From positions 124,001-188,000 of the forward strand of contig JAHJKP010000013.1 of the NCBI GenBank assembly GCA_018821985.1: 64,000 bases of DNA, in the 5' to 3' direction. Source of the stretch: Pseudomonadota bacterium. Lineage in GTDB: Bacteria; Desulfobacterota; Desulfobulbia; Desulfobulbales; Desulfocapsaceae. The translations under genes and the position numbers were made by a program. Under the pieces are notes generated by a model. It was not told where the DNA came from, did no database searches, and saw only the letters and a list, made by a program, of their open reading frames with translations. Below, piece by piece: positions 47,946 to 57,672 of the stretch (within the stretch, counting starts at the first letter, position 1; each line of letters opens with the position of its first letter).

Positions 47946-49343
47946 ATGGTGAATCGAGTGGATTATAAAATTCTTATTATAAAATCAGGCGGATGGATTT
48001 TTCTTTTGTTGACAGTGATGGCTGTCTTTGCCCAGGCCGGCGATAAGATTGTTATAGCCCATCGGGCCGCCTCGGGGTATCTGATGGAGCATAATCTGCC
48101 GTCTGTTACTCTGGCCGTGGCCATGGGCAGTGATTACATCGAGCAGGATCTGGTCATGACCAAAGATGATCAGGTCATCGTCCTTCATGAGCCCACCCTG
48201 GATCGGGTTACCAATGTGGCGGAGTTATTTCCCGGTAGAGAGCGGAAGGACGATAAGTTTTATGCCATTGATTTTACCCTGGCAGAGATCAAACAGTTAC
48301 ATCTGAAAGAGCCTTATCCAAACAGTGGACGATTTCCCGATACCAACAAAAACCTGCAACTGACCGTTCCCACCTTCCAAGAAGAGCTGGAGCTGATCAG
48401 AGGGCTGGAAAAGACTCTGCGCAAGGATATCGGTATCTATCCCGAGATCAAACAGCCCTGGTTTCATCGGAAAGAAGGCAAGGATATCTCCATGGCTGTT
48501 GTAAAAATCCTGCGTGAGTATGGGTACAAAAGCCAGGAAGACAAGATCTTTCTCCAGTGTTTCGACCCCGATGAACTCCGACGCATTCATGATGAGCTGT
48601 TCCCGGTTCTGCAGATGAACCTGAAACTGATTCAGCTCATTGATGATAATAACGGCAATGAGACCAAGTCCCTGCAATGGGGGGAGTGGATCAATTATAA
48701 CTATGACTGGATTACCAGCAAATCGGGATTGCGCACCTTGTCGGCCTATGTCGCCGGGATTGGCATGGACAAGTCCATGCTTGTTGATAAAGCTGGAAAT
48801 CTTCTTCTCCCTGAGCTGGTTAGTGACGCACACAGTCTGGGGATGGTGGTCCACCCCTACACCTTCCGTCGGGAGAAAGAATCAGTGCCGCCCTATGTTG
48901 CCACTTTTGAGGAGTTATTAGAATTCTTCTATTTCAAGGTGGGGGTCGATGGTGTTTTCACCGATTACTGCGGTGATGCCGTGACCTTTCTGCAAAAAAG
49001 GGCTCCTGGTTCTGTTAATGAACCTGCCGTTGAAGGTGAAGGCCGCGAGATGTTGCCTGCACAGCCAACAGTTGCTCCCGAACTGCCCCAGTCTCCAGAG
49101 ATGTCTCAGACCGTTCCTGTTGATGGCCCAGGTGTGACTCCAGTCGCTGCGCCGTTAGTGCAAGCTGCGCCTGTTCCTGAACCGCCAGTGCCGGCGTCTA
49201 CTCCTGAGTCGTCCCAAGTGCCAAGTCCCAGCTCTGTTTCCCCACCAGGGCCGGGAATGGTACCGATACCCGCGCCGGTTTTTGTACCTGAACCGCTGAT
49301 TCCCGCTACGTCTTTGCCCATTGAGGTCAAGTCACAAAAATAG
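47946..49343 (+). CDS. Glycerophosphodiester phosphodiesterase with Pro-rich tail
   Basis: A 465-residue exported GlpQ-type enzyme. Residues 1-31 are a membrane/signal segment (SGGWIFLLLTVMAVFAQAG). The catalytic barrel follows, with HRAASGYLMEHNLPS and YIEQDLVMTKDDQVIVLHEP; these hold the catalytic His pair and metal ligands, and PEIKQPWF is typical of periplasmic GlpQ. After about residue 355 there is a 110-residue low-complexity tail of Pro, Val, Ala and Ser that is not part of the family and may span or bind the cell wall. ATG 47946 was chosen over upstream frames because it starts the signal peptide. The last tail residues end in SLPIEVKSQK. Confidence 0.88.
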   Translation: MVNRVDYKILIIKSGGWIFLLLTVMAVFAQAGDKIVIAHRAASGYLMEHNLPSVTLAVAMGSDYIEQDLVMTKDDQVIVLHEPTLDRVTNVAELFPGRERKDDKFYAIDFTLAEIKQLHLKEPYPNSGRFPDTNKNLQLTVPTFQEELELIRGLEKTLRKDIGIYPEIKQPWFHRKEGKDISMAVVKILREYGYKSQEDKIFLQCFDPDELRRIHDELFPVLQMNLKLIQLIDDNNGNETKSLQWGEWINYNYDWITSKSGLRTLSAYVAGIGMDKSMLVDKAGNLLLPELVSDAHSLGMVVHPYTFRREKESVPPYVATFEELLEFFYFKVGVDGVFTDYCGDAVTFLQKRAPGSVNEPAVEGEGREMLPAQPTVAPELPQSPEMSQTVPVDGPGVTPVAAPLVQAAPVPEPPVPASTPESSQVPSPSSVSPPGPGMVPIPAPVFVPEPLIPATSLPIEVKSQK

Positions 49344-49363
49344 AATTTGTCTGGAGTCCAAGG

Positions 49364-50212
49364 ATGGCTGAAATTCCCCTGTGTATTGGCGACTGCGAGA
49401 TCCACTGGCTCAGCGGCGGTGATTTTCGTCTGGATGGAGGAGCGATGTTTGGTCCTGTGCCCAAAACCATCTGGCAGAATAAATTCCCGGTCGCAGTGGA
49501 CAATACTCTTTCCCTGTGCAATGATCCGCTTCTCATCAGAACGCCCTCACTGAATATCCTTGTTGACAGCGGTCTTGGCAACAAACTTACCCCAAAACAA
49601 CAGTCTGTTTTTGCAACGACGGAGTGGATTTTGCTCTCCCAGCTTGCGCACCTGGGGATCAGCCGCCAGGACATAGATCTGGTGATTCTGACCCATTGCG
49701 ATTTTGACCATGCCGGCGGGGTGGTTATGTTGGGTGAAGATGGAAGGGAAGAGGTTACCTTTCCGGACGCCATCCATATGGTCCAGGAGAGGGAATGGCA
49801 GGATGTGGCCTCGCCATGCCGTAGAGCTCAGGAAAGTTATTGGCCCATTAATTTCAATGAACTGAAGAGCAACGGCCGGATTCAGCTTGTCCATGGCGGC
49901 CGTGAGCTCTGTCCGGAGGTCAGGGTTCGTCATACGGGCGGCCACACCCGGGGCCATCAACTGGTGGAGATCAGTTCTCAGGGTGAGACCGCAGTGCACC
50001 TCGGCGATCTCTTTCCCACCCATGCCCATGCCAATCCCCTCTGGGTGATGGCTTATGATAATTTCCCTCTGGAGGTAATTGCCTGCAAGCAGCGATACTT
50101 TGCCGAATACCGGCAGCGTGATGCCTGGTTTACCTTCTACCATGATCCCCTGGTCAGGGCCTGTAAGCTTGGCGACAAAGAAATGATCACTGATCGGTGG
50201 CCACGGCTATAG
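49364..50212 (+). CDS. Metallo-beta-lactamase-fold hydrolase
   Basis: A 282-residue cytoplasmic MBL-fold protein with the dinuclear metal motif LTHCDFDHAGG, a second His in HTGGHTRGHQ and the bridging Asp in HLGDLFPTHAHAN. The subfamily is the broad MBL-fold hydrolase group; lactonase- or phosphodiesterase-like activities are possible and cannot be chosen from motifs. It follows the glycerophosphodiesterase by 20 bases and may be co-transcribed. Confidence 0.9.
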   Translation: MAEIPLCIGDCEIHWLSGGDFRLDGGAMFGPVPKTIWQNKFPVAVDNTLSLCNDPLLIRTPSLNILVDSGLGNKLTPKQQSVFATTEWILLSQLAHLGISRQDIDLVILTHCDFDHAGGVVMLGEDGREEVTFPDAIHMVQEREWQDVASPCRRAQESYWPINFNELKSNGRIQLVHGGRELCPEVRVRHTGGHTRGHQLVEISSQGETAVHLGDLFPTHAHANPLWVMAYDNFPLEVIACKQRYFAEYRQRDAWFTFYHDPLVRACKLGDKEMITDRWPRL

Positions 50213-50230
50213 TAAAGGGCCGTCGGCCAC
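50197..50230. terminator. Hairpin at the convergent MBL / kinase ends
   Basis: GTGGCC (50197-50202) pairs with GGCCAC (50225-50230), with an inner CGGC/GCCG pairing. It overlaps the MBL stop codon and lies 24 bases from the kinase stop, so it could end both transcripts, though no U-run is present. Confidence 0.4.
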
Positions 50231-50253
50231 TGATCCGTCATATGACAAACGTC

Positions 50254-52608
50254 TTATTCCGAGCTGATGGGCAGGTGGATGATAAATGTGGCTCCCTTTC
50301 CTGGCACAGATGTAACCTCCAGGGTGCCGCCATGCTTGTTGACGATCACATCCCGGGCAATGGCCAATCCCTGCCCGGTCCCCTTGCCGACTTCCTTGGT
50401 GGTGAAGAAGGGATCAAAGACCTTGTTGAGGATATCCCCTGGGATGCCGCAGCCTGTGTCCTGGACCCGGATCTCTGCCTGATCACCGGCCTGCCGGGTG
50501 GAGATGGTGATGCGTCCTTTGTGTCCGCTGGGGTTTTCACCCAGCTGGGTGGCAATGGCATGGGCAGAGTTGACCAGCAGATTGAGAATGACCTGTCCCA
50601 TTTCATCGGAGAGGCAGGGAACCGGGGGCAGGTCGTCTGCAAAATCAGTTTCCAGATCAGCGACATACTTCCATTCATTGCGGGAGACGATCAGGGTGGT
50701 ATTGATCAGATCGTTCAGGGATAGTAAAATCTTTTCCTTGCTGCCGGGATGGGAGAATTCTTTCATGGCCCGGACAATGGTGGAAATCCGGCGTACCCCA
50801 TCCTTAGACTGGGCAATGGCCAGAGGAATTTCCTGGGTCAGATACTTCCAGTCTGCGGCTGCAAGGGTCTCTTCAATCTCCTGAATCAATGCCGGGCTCA
50901 CCTTGTTATTCTTTTCTGCAGTTAGCAGCCGATGATATGCGGCAATCAGGCTGACCACATCGTTAAAGCCATCCTCGAGAAAATCGATATTGGTACCGAT
51001 GTACTGGGTGGGAGTATTGATTTCATGGGCAATCCCTGCCGCCAGTTGTCCCACAGATTCCAGCTTTTGTGCATGCAGGAGTTGCGATTGGAGTTTCTGC
51101 TGCTCTTTTTCAGAGACTTTTTTGGGTGTAATATCTCGGAAATCCTCAATAATCCCTTTGAGCTCACCGCTACCATTGTAAAAAGGAGTGGCCACCACCA
51201 GGCAGGTTACTACGGTTCCATCTGATCTGGATTTTTCAGTTTCATACTCTATGCGTTCAGCTCCATTGCGGATCAGGTGCAGGGGACATTTGTCCGTATG
51301 GCAATCAGCACCGGGAAAAACCTCATGGCATTTTTTGCCAATAATTTGATCCTTGGGAAGATAGACAAGACTGGCAAAAGTGGTGTTGGCATTCATGATC
51401 TCTGCATCTAAATTAATCAATTGCATGCCGTCAGCTGCACTATTAAAAATTTGATCAAGATCGGCATGGGAGTCTTTGAGGCTCTTCTCAATAAGTTTGC
51501 GCTGGCTAAGCTCATGATCGAGAATAGTCATGGTCAGTCGCAGGCGTTTATTCAGTCTGAGAAAATAGAGGATGGCTCCACAGGCCAGAACAAGAAAGAG
51601 AGAAATACCCACAAGCCAGGGCCAGTATTGATGGAACAATTGTTGCGGAGTGATCTCGTCAACCACATCATAGGGGTCAAATTTGATTTTTTTCAGGCAG
51701 TCATGCACAGACTGATAATCAAGGGGAATGGTCCAGCTTATCATCTTGGCGGCCTTTGCGGCTTCATCATCAGGCTGCATCTGGAGCAGGGCGATGACCA
51801 CCTCCCGGGCCAGCTCTTCATCGGTATGACTGACCTTGGCAAAGGGCCATTCAGGATAGAGAGCCGTGGTATGGAGATGCTTGAAATCAGAAGATGTTTG
51901 TGATTTCTCATCAAGAACCCGGAACTGATCCAGCCTGATTCTTCCTTCCTTTGCCATCTGCTCCAGGGTGCTGGTGCGCACCGTCCCCGCATCCACACTC
52001 TTGTTCAGCACCGCCAGCACCACGGCATCATGGGTGCCGCCGAACATAAGTTCTTTAAAATTCTTTTCGGGATCAATATTGTGATCGAGTAGATAACTCC
52101 AGGCCATCTGCCAGCCGCCAAAAGATTTTCTGTCGACTGCCATGAACCGTTTCTTCCTCAGGTCCTTGATATATTGGAGGTCGCTGCGATCACTGCGGCA
52201 GAAAATAACTCCGCCAAATTTGGTCAGTCCCAGATCAAGTATCTTGTTTTTCATGGTAGCGATGCGGGTATTGCCATAATGGGACTCAAGGCTGACGTAC
52301 ATGGAAGAATTGGTAATGGTAAAATCGACCTGTTGTTCGTCCACGGCCTTTGGCATTTCATCAAAATCCAGGGGTACAATGGTAAACGTGCGTCCTGGGA
52401 TTTTCTGGGTCAGATATTCGGCGGTGGCGTTCCATTGTTGCAGACATTTTTCTTTGCCACGCAGAGCCAGAATACCAATTTTGATCTCAGTTGTTGTTGG
52501 TTGAGTCGGTTTTTCAGCGAAAGAGGAGATGGGAAAGAAAAAATAAAGACAGAGGGCCAGAAGAAAAAAGCCGGGGGGTTGGAGAACGAAAAAATGTTGA
52601 TTCTTCAT
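50254..52608 (-). CDS. PhnD-domain sensor histidine kinase (TtrS-like)
   Basis: A 784-residue inner-membrane sensor. Signal segment (FFLLALCLYFFFPISSFA), a PhnD-like periplasmic binding domain about 35-310 (EIKIGILALRGKEKCLQQW; DFTITNSSMYVSLE), a membrane helix (WLVGISLFLVLACGAILYFLRL), a PAS domain about 385-505 with a CHTDKC loop, and HisKA/HATPase with H-box AGIAHEINTPTQYIG and N-box LLVNSAHAIA. The sensor half is of the type found in the tetrathionate sensor TtrS and related thiosulfate/sulfur-oxyanion sensors, an attractive link in a sulfur organism, but the ligand is inferred. No cognate regulator lies next to it. AGGGA precedes the ATG. Confidence 0.9.
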   Translation of the reverse strand: MKNQHFFVLQPPGFFLLALCLYFFFPISSFAEKPTQPTTTEIKIGILALRGKEKCLQQWNATAEYLTQKIPGRTFTIVPLDFDEMPKAVDEQQVDFTITNSSMYVSLESHYGNTRIATMKNKILDLGLTKFGGVIFCRSDRSDLQYIKDLRKKRFMAVDRKSFGGWQMAWSYLLDHNIDPEKNFKELMFGGTHDAVVLAVLNKSVDAGTVRTSTLEQMAKEGRIRLDQFRVLDEKSQTSSDFKHLHTTALYPEWPFAKVSHTDEELAREVVIALLQMQPDDEAAKAAKMISWTIPLDYQSVHDCLKKIKFDPYDVVDEITPQQLFHQYWPWLVGISLFLVLACGAILYFLRLNKRLRLTMTILDHELSQRKLIEKSLKDSHADLDQIFNSAADGMQLINLDAEIMNANTTFASLVYLPKDQIIGKKCHEVFPGADCHTDKCPLHLIRNGAERIEYETEKSRSDGTVVTCLVVATPFYNGSGELKGIIEDFRDITPKKVSEKEQQKLQSQLLHAQKLESVGQLAAGIAHEINTPTQYIGTNIDFLEDGFNDVVSLIAAYHRLLTAEKNNKVSPALIQEIEETLAAADWKYLTQEIPLAIAQSKDGVRRISTIVRAMKEFSHPGSKEKILLSLNDLINTTLIVSRNEWKYVADLETDFADDLPPVPCLSDEMGQVILNLLVNSAHAIATQLGENPSGHKGRITISTRQAGDQAEIRVQDTGCGIPGDILNKVFDPFFTTKEVGKGTGQGLAIARDVIVNKHGGTLEVTSVPGKGATFIIHLPISSE

Positions 52609-52777
52609 ATTGTCCCTGATTTTATATTATGAATAAACTTCTCTGAGGGTCGTGGAAAAATCCTAAAAAATGTATTTCCCGTCCTACCGGGCAGAAGGGA
52701 ATATATCTAGTTCTAATGAATCCACGCAATTCATTTTCCTATCTACACGGATATAAAGACCTTAGCAAAAATCTGTT

Positions 52778-54031
52778 TCATGCTGATTGTATCTTCTTTG
52801 GTAAAAAAGCAGAAAGGAATACAGCGCTTCCCGCCAAAAAAGCAGCCAGAAGAAAGCTGCTGGAAAAACTGCCACTCATTTCGGCCAGGATACCTGCCAG
52901 AAAAGGGCCGATAATCTGTCCCAGGCCAAAGATAAAGGTGACAAAGCCAAAGAGAGATGCCACTCGTTCGGCCCCGGCGTAGTCTCCCACCAGGGCCGCC
53001 ATGATGGAGGGAACGCTCCATACCACAATCCCGAAACAGCCAATGGAGAGATAAAGAAAGATCTGGGGCAGATCCAGGGCAATAAAAAGGTAGGCCACGG
53101 CTTGAATGGTAAAGACCAGCATTAACGCGGGCCTGCGGCCAAATCGGTCAGAAATGATTCCGAAGACCGGTCCGGAAAAAAGACTGAGCAGGCCCACCCA
53201 GGACCAGAAATTGCCAGCTACGGTCTCGCTGAAGCCCTTTTCCTGGACCAGAGTCGTGACGATAAAGGTGGCGTAGATCACATAGGTGAAGCCGAAAAGA
53301 AAATAAATAGCGGCGCAGTGCAGGATAATGGCCGAGCGGAGCCTTGGGGCCTCGGCAAAGGAGTTGCGGTGTTTGTCAAAATGTGGCTCTGTTGTCATGC
53401 CCACAGGCAGCAGCCCGCATTCCTGGGGGCTGTTTCTGAGAATGAGAGAACATATCACCGCGACACAGAGGACAATCGTGCCGAGGACAAACCAGCTTAC
53501 CCGCCAGCCCTGGTCATAGACGGTGTTAAGGTAGGGAATTAATTTCCCCGAGAGGATAATGGCAAAACCACTGCCAATGGCCACAAATCCGGTGGCCCTG
53601 CCTCGTTTGTTGCTGGCGAACCAGCATGAGATCAGCGACACCATCGGTACATTGGAGAGACCGCTGCCGATCCCGGTGAACAAATAGAGGGCAAGAATCA
53701 GATTGAAGTTTTTGGCCCAGCTAATGAGAAGCATGGACAGGCCGATGAGTGTCAGGGCTGTCCCGATCAATGTGCGGGCGCCAAAGCGTCTGGTCAGTCT
53801 GCCGCAGAACAGCACCGCGACCAGATAACCAACAAAGTTCAAGGTCCCGATCAGGCCCATCTGCGAATAAGAGAGGTGCAGGGACTTGCCCATGGACGGC
53901 AGCAGCACCCCTAAAGAGAACCTGCCCAGACCCAGGCTGGCAAAGAGACAGAGGGTGCCGGTCACCATGATATACCAGCCGTAATGGATGACGGAAAAGT
54001 TGTTTTTAGTAGAGTTGGTATCAGAGCCCAT
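52778..54031 (-). CDS. MFS transporter
   Basis: A 417-residue protein with about twelve membrane helices and the MFS A-type loop after helix 2 (GRLTRRFGARTLIG). It resembles the YbfB/YjiJ group of small-molecule exporters. GAGGAAAA precedes the ATG. The substrate is unknown. It is a single gene, divergent from dtd with about 190 bases between starts. Confidence 0.88.
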   Translation of the reverse strand: MGSDTNSTKNNFSVIHYGWYIMVTGTLCLFASLGLGRFSLGVLLPSMGKSLHLSYSQMGLIGTLNFVGYLVAVLFCGRLTRRFGARTLIGTALTLIGLSMLLISWAKNFNLILALYLFTGIGSGLSNVPMVSLISCWFASNKRGRATGFVAIGSGFAIILSGKLIPYLNTVYDQGWRVSWFVLGTIVLCVAVICSLILRNSPQECGLLPVGMTTEPHFDKHRNSFAEAPRLRSAIILHCAAIYFLFGFTYVIYATFIVTTLVQEKGFSETVAGNFWSWVGLLSLFSGPVFGIISDRFGRRPALMLVFTIQAVAYLFIALDLPQIFLYLSIGCFGIVVWSVPSIMAALVGDYAGAERVASLFGFVTFIFGLGQIIGPFLAGILAEMSGSFSSSFLLAAFLAGSAVFLSAFLPKKIQSA

Positions 54032-54220
54032 TTTTCCTCAACTTCGTTTGAGGCAACGCCTTTCCAGCAGCGTCAGATAATAATGACATGATAGCAGGTT
54101 CCTGCCTGTTCTCCACCTGTTTTTATTCTCCCACCATACAGATGGTTCCCTTTTAAGTCAGTTGACACTCTCTTCCTTTTGTGGGTATTGTGCCGTGACA
54201 ATTTTAGAGGAGAGAAGAGA

Positions 54221-54670
54221 ATGCGGGCAGTTATTCAACGGGTCAGCCGGGCAGCAGTTTCGGTCGATCAGGAGTATATCGGGGCCATTGGCCACGGTCT
54301 GGTCGTTCTTCTTGGTATCCATCGCGATGATCAAGAGCCAGACCTCCACTGGCTGGTCGATAAAATAGTTCATTTACGAATTTTTGAAGATGCGGCAGGG
54401 AAAATGAATCGTTCCCTGCTCGACAGCGGCGGGGGCATGCTTATTGTCTCACAATTCACTCTTTATGGTGATTGCCGTAAAGGACGCCGGCCCGGCTATT
54501 CCTCGGCAGCCAGGCCTGAACAGGCCGAGTCCCTGTATGAAAGTTTTATCAAGGCCGTACAAAAATATGGCATTCAGACAGCAACAGGTCGTTTTCAGGC
54601 AACAATGGCGGTGGAACTGGTGAATGACGGACCGGTCACCCTGCTTCTGGATTCAACCAAGATGTTCTAA
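54221..54670 (+). CDS. dtd: D-aminoacyl-tRNA deacylase
   Basis: A 149-residue Dtd, which removes D-amino acids (and glycine mischarged on tRNA-Ala) from tRNAs. Diagnostic residues are SQFTLYGD and the cross-subunit motif NDGPVTLLLDS (the Gly-cisPro pair). ATG 54221 has AGAGGAGAG upstream. The PreP-like protease gene starts 26 bases after its stop, so the two are probably co-transcribed. Confidence 0.96.
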   Translation: MRAVIQRVSRAAVSVDQEYIGAIGHGLVVLLGIHRDDQEPDLHWLVDKIVHLRIFEDAAGKMNRSLLDSGGGMLIVSQFTLYGDCRKGRRPGYSSAARPEQAESLYESFIKAVQKYGIQTATGRFQATMAVELVNDGPVTLLLDSTKMF

Positions 54671-54696
54671 TACTAAATTTAACTCCTCAAACTCCT

Positions 54697-57618
54697 ATGC
54701 CCTTTATTCCCGGACAATCGTATTCTTCTTTTACCCTGAAACGACACGCAAAGATTGCTGAAATTGGGTCCGATGTCTATCTCTTCGAGCATGATGTCCT
54801 GGGCTGTCCTTTGCTGGCCATCAAAAACAGCGATCCCAACAAGACTTTTGCCGCTGCCTTTAACACCACCCCCACAGATTCCACCGGCGTGGCCCATATC
54901 CTCGAGCATTCGGTGTTGATGGGATCGAAGAAATATCCGGTTAATGATGTCTTTGGTGAGATCAACAAGGGCGGACTCATGACTTTTTTGAATGCCATGA
55001 CCGGCTCGGATATCACCTATTATCCCTTTGCCACCCGGAATCTTAAGGAATATTTCAACATCATGGATGTATACTGCGATGTGGTCTTCAATCCGCTTCT
55101 CACTCGCACCACCTTTGAGCAGGAAGGCTGGCATTACCATCAGGAAGAAGAGAACGGGGAACTGGAGTTTCAGGGAGTGGTCTACAACGAGATGAAGGGT
55201 GCCTTCTCCGATCCTATCCGTCTGCTCTTTCATCATATCTTCGGGGGGCTTATGCCCGGTTCGACTTACGCCCATGAGTCCGGCGGTGATCCGAAGAATA
55301 TTCCGGATCTTTCCTATGAGGCCTTCTGTACTTTCCACAAGCAGCATTATCACCCCTCCAACAGTACCTTTTTTGTCTATGGGGATGCGCCGCTTGAGGA
55401 CGAACTTCGCTATCTTCAGGATCATTTTCTTAAGGCTTTTCCGGTAAAAGGAAATACCTCCAGGATTGAAGCGGGGCGGGATGTTGAGCAGATAACTTTT
55501 ATTGAAGACAGGTACGGTGTGGAATCGGAAGAGACTGCTGCCAAGACCTTTTTGGCCGTGGGGCAGGCGGTTAGCACTGTGCTCAATCGTGAGGATAACG
55601 CTGCCTTTCAGGTTATTGCCGGGATACTTTACAATTCAGATGCCTCTCCCCTGAAAAATAAGATCGTCTCCAGTGGGCTGGGTAAAGATTTTGGTGGGCT
55701 CTATCTCTGTACCTCAAGCTTCAAGACCTTTATGGTCACTTATCTGGTGGGCAGTGATCCTGATAAACGGGATCCTTTTTTGGCCCTGTATAATGAGACC
55801 TTGCAGGAGATGGTCAGAGCGGGACTGGATCGCGATCTGTTGCTTTCGGAACTGAATAAATATGAATTTGCGGTGCGGGAAGAAGCCAGCAAGGCCCAGC
55901 GCGGTCTGGATCTTTTTGGCAAGGTTATGCCTGCTTTTAAATATGGCACGGATCCCTTTGAGACTCTTGAGATTGACGAGCTGTTTCGTGTCATCCGTCA
56001 CAAGGCCCTTGAAGAGAGATATTTTGAGGACTTGATTGAACGCTATCTTCTGGAAAACAAGGCCACCGTTGTGGTGACTCTGATCCCTGATCCTGAGAAA
56101 CTGGCCCAGACCCAGGATGAAGAGAGAGGAAGGTTGGAAAACCATGCGGCAACCTTGACCGGAGCCCAGCGGCAGGAATTGCTGGCCAGGACCTCTGAAC
56201 TGCAGCGGCATCAACAAACGCCTAACAGTCCTGAATCTCTTGCCGTCTTGCCGCATCTGAGTCACAGCGATCTCGAATCTCATCTTTCCTTTCATGTGGT
56301 CCAGCCTCATGAAATGTTTGGAGGCGTGCAGGTTTTGGTCAGTGAACTTGCCACGGAGCATATTTCCTATGTGGACATGGGTTTTGATATCTCGGTGCTT
56401 CCCACCCGGCTTCTGCCATGGCTGGACCTCTTTGCCACCATTGTCACCGAAATCGGTACCCGAAAGATGGACTTCATGCATCTGGCCCGGGAGCTGGGCA
56501 CGTCTACCGGTGATTTCTCACACTCCTTCAATATCTACAGCAAGTTGGGTAATGCGGAACAGGTAGAGCCTGTTCTCTGGTTTCAGATGAAGTGTCTGCC
56601 CGAATATCAGGAACGGGCCATGCAACTGATGGCCGAGATCTTCAGTGAGCTATCTTTCGAGGATAGAGCGCATATCAAGGAGATCGTGCATCGGGAATTT
56701 GCCTGGTCGGAGCACAGTGCCCAGAGTGAAGGCTACAGTCTAGCGGCCTCACGTGCCTTTGCTCATCTCGGTCTTGCCGGGGCCTACAATGAGATGATTT
56801 CCGGCGTGAGTTCGTATCGGGCGGAAAAAGAGCTGGATCAGAATTACCTGCGGCTGGAAGAGGAGTTTCTAGCTGCCCTGCAGGAAATGGCCAACCTTCT
56901 TTTTAATCGCAACAATCTGATCCTGGCCATTACTGGTGACCCTGAAGAAATCGCCACCTTTTCTCGTCATGGGGCTGCCCTGGTGGCTGCCCTCCCAGCG
57001 AATCCTGTCACCAGGCAGATCCTGACTCTGCCGGAGCTGCCGGCCCATGAGGCGTTGATTACCTCGGCTGAGATCGTCTTTGCTGTGCAGGCAGGTTCTC
57101 TTTTACCTAACGGAGCTGGCTATAACGGCCATTTTGAGGTCCTGAAAAATTATCTCTCCCGTGATTATCTATGGAACACGGTGCGGCAGATGGGCGGGGC
57201 CTATGGTTGTTTTATCCAGTTCAGTCATATCACCGGCAATATCGGTTTTGTCAGTTATCGGGATCCGCAGGTGCGTAAGACCTATGACAGTTATGCTGCC
57301 ATTCCTGGAATTATCTCCGGCATGCAACTCTCAGATGAGGCACTGGAGCAACTGGTTATCGGCACCTATGGTAATTTTGATCCCCTGCAGAGTTCTGCCG
57401 CTAAAGGGGCAACCGCCAGAAATGAATATCTGAGCGGGATAACACCAGCCCATAAACAACAGCGTATTGAAGAGATAATCTCCACCCGGGTCCGGGATAT
57501 GCAGGACTTTGCTCCGGCTTTCACCCGGATGCTGTCCAGCTCACATCGTGCTGTTATCGGCAACCGTATCAAGATCGAAAAAGACCGGGATCTGTTTGAG
57601 AAGATCAGTGAATTGTAA
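54697..57618 (+). CDS. PreP-like zinc metallopeptidase (M16C)
   Basis: A 973-residue two-lobed peptidase that degrades unfolded or free peptides. The inverted zinc motif is HILEH (AHILEHSVLMGSKKYPV, in part) with the distal Glu region VVYNEMKGAFSD; the second half lacks the motif, as usual. Family blocks such as HQQTPNSPES, SGVSSYRAEKELDQ and IGTYGNFDP are present. No signal peptide is seen, so it acts in the cytoplasm unlike the organellar PreP. It follows dtd by 26 bases and precedes a methyltransferase. Confidence 0.94.
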   Translation: MPFIPGQSYSSFTLKRHAKIAEIGSDVYLFEHDVLGCPLLAIKNSDPNKTFAAAFNTTPTDSTGVAHILEHSVLMGSKKYPVNDVFGEINKGGLMTFLNAMTGSDITYYPFATRNLKEYFNIMDVYCDVVFNPLLTRTTFEQEGWHYHQEEENGELEFQGVVYNEMKGAFSDPIRLLFHHIFGGLMPGSTYAHESGGDPKNIPDLSYEAFCTFHKQHYHPSNSTFFVYGDAPLEDELRYLQDHFLKAFPVKGNTSRIEAGRDVEQITFIEDRYGVESEETAAKTFLAVGQAVSTVLNREDNAAFQVIAGILYNSDASPLKNKIVSSGLGKDFGGLYLCTSSFKTFMVTYLVGSDPDKRDPFLALYNETLQEMVRAGLDRDLLLSELNKYEFAVREEASKAQRGLDLFGKVMPAFKYGTDPFETLEIDELFRVIRHKALEERYFEDLIERYLLENKATVVVTLIPDPEKLAQTQDEERGRLENHAATLTGAQRQELLARTSELQRHQQTPNSPESLAVLPHLSHSDLESHLSFHVVQPHEMFGGVQVLVSELATEHISYVDMGFDISVLPTRLLPWLDLFATIVTEIGTRKMDFMHLARELGTSTGDFSHSFNIYSKLGNAEQVEPVLWFQMKCLPEYQERAMQLMAEIFSELSFEDRAHIKEIVHREFAWSEHSAQSEGYSLAASRAFAHLGLAGAYNEMISGVSSYRAEKELDQNYLRLEEEFLAALQEMANLLFNRNNLILAITGDPEEIATFSRHGAALVAALPANPVTRQILTLPELPAHEALITSAEIVFAVQAGSLLPNGAGYNGHFEVLKNYLSRDYLWNTVRQMGGAYGCFIQFSHITGNIGFVSYRDPQVRKTYDSYAAIPGIISGMQLSDEALEQLVIGTYGNFDPLQSSAAKGATARNEYLSGITPAHKQQRIEEIISTRVRDMQDFAPAFTRMLSSSHRAVIGNRIKIEKDRDLFEKISEL

Positions 57619-57672
57619 GTTCTCTGTCGAGAACCCCGAGATAATTCATCAACCATAGCAACAGGATAGAAT

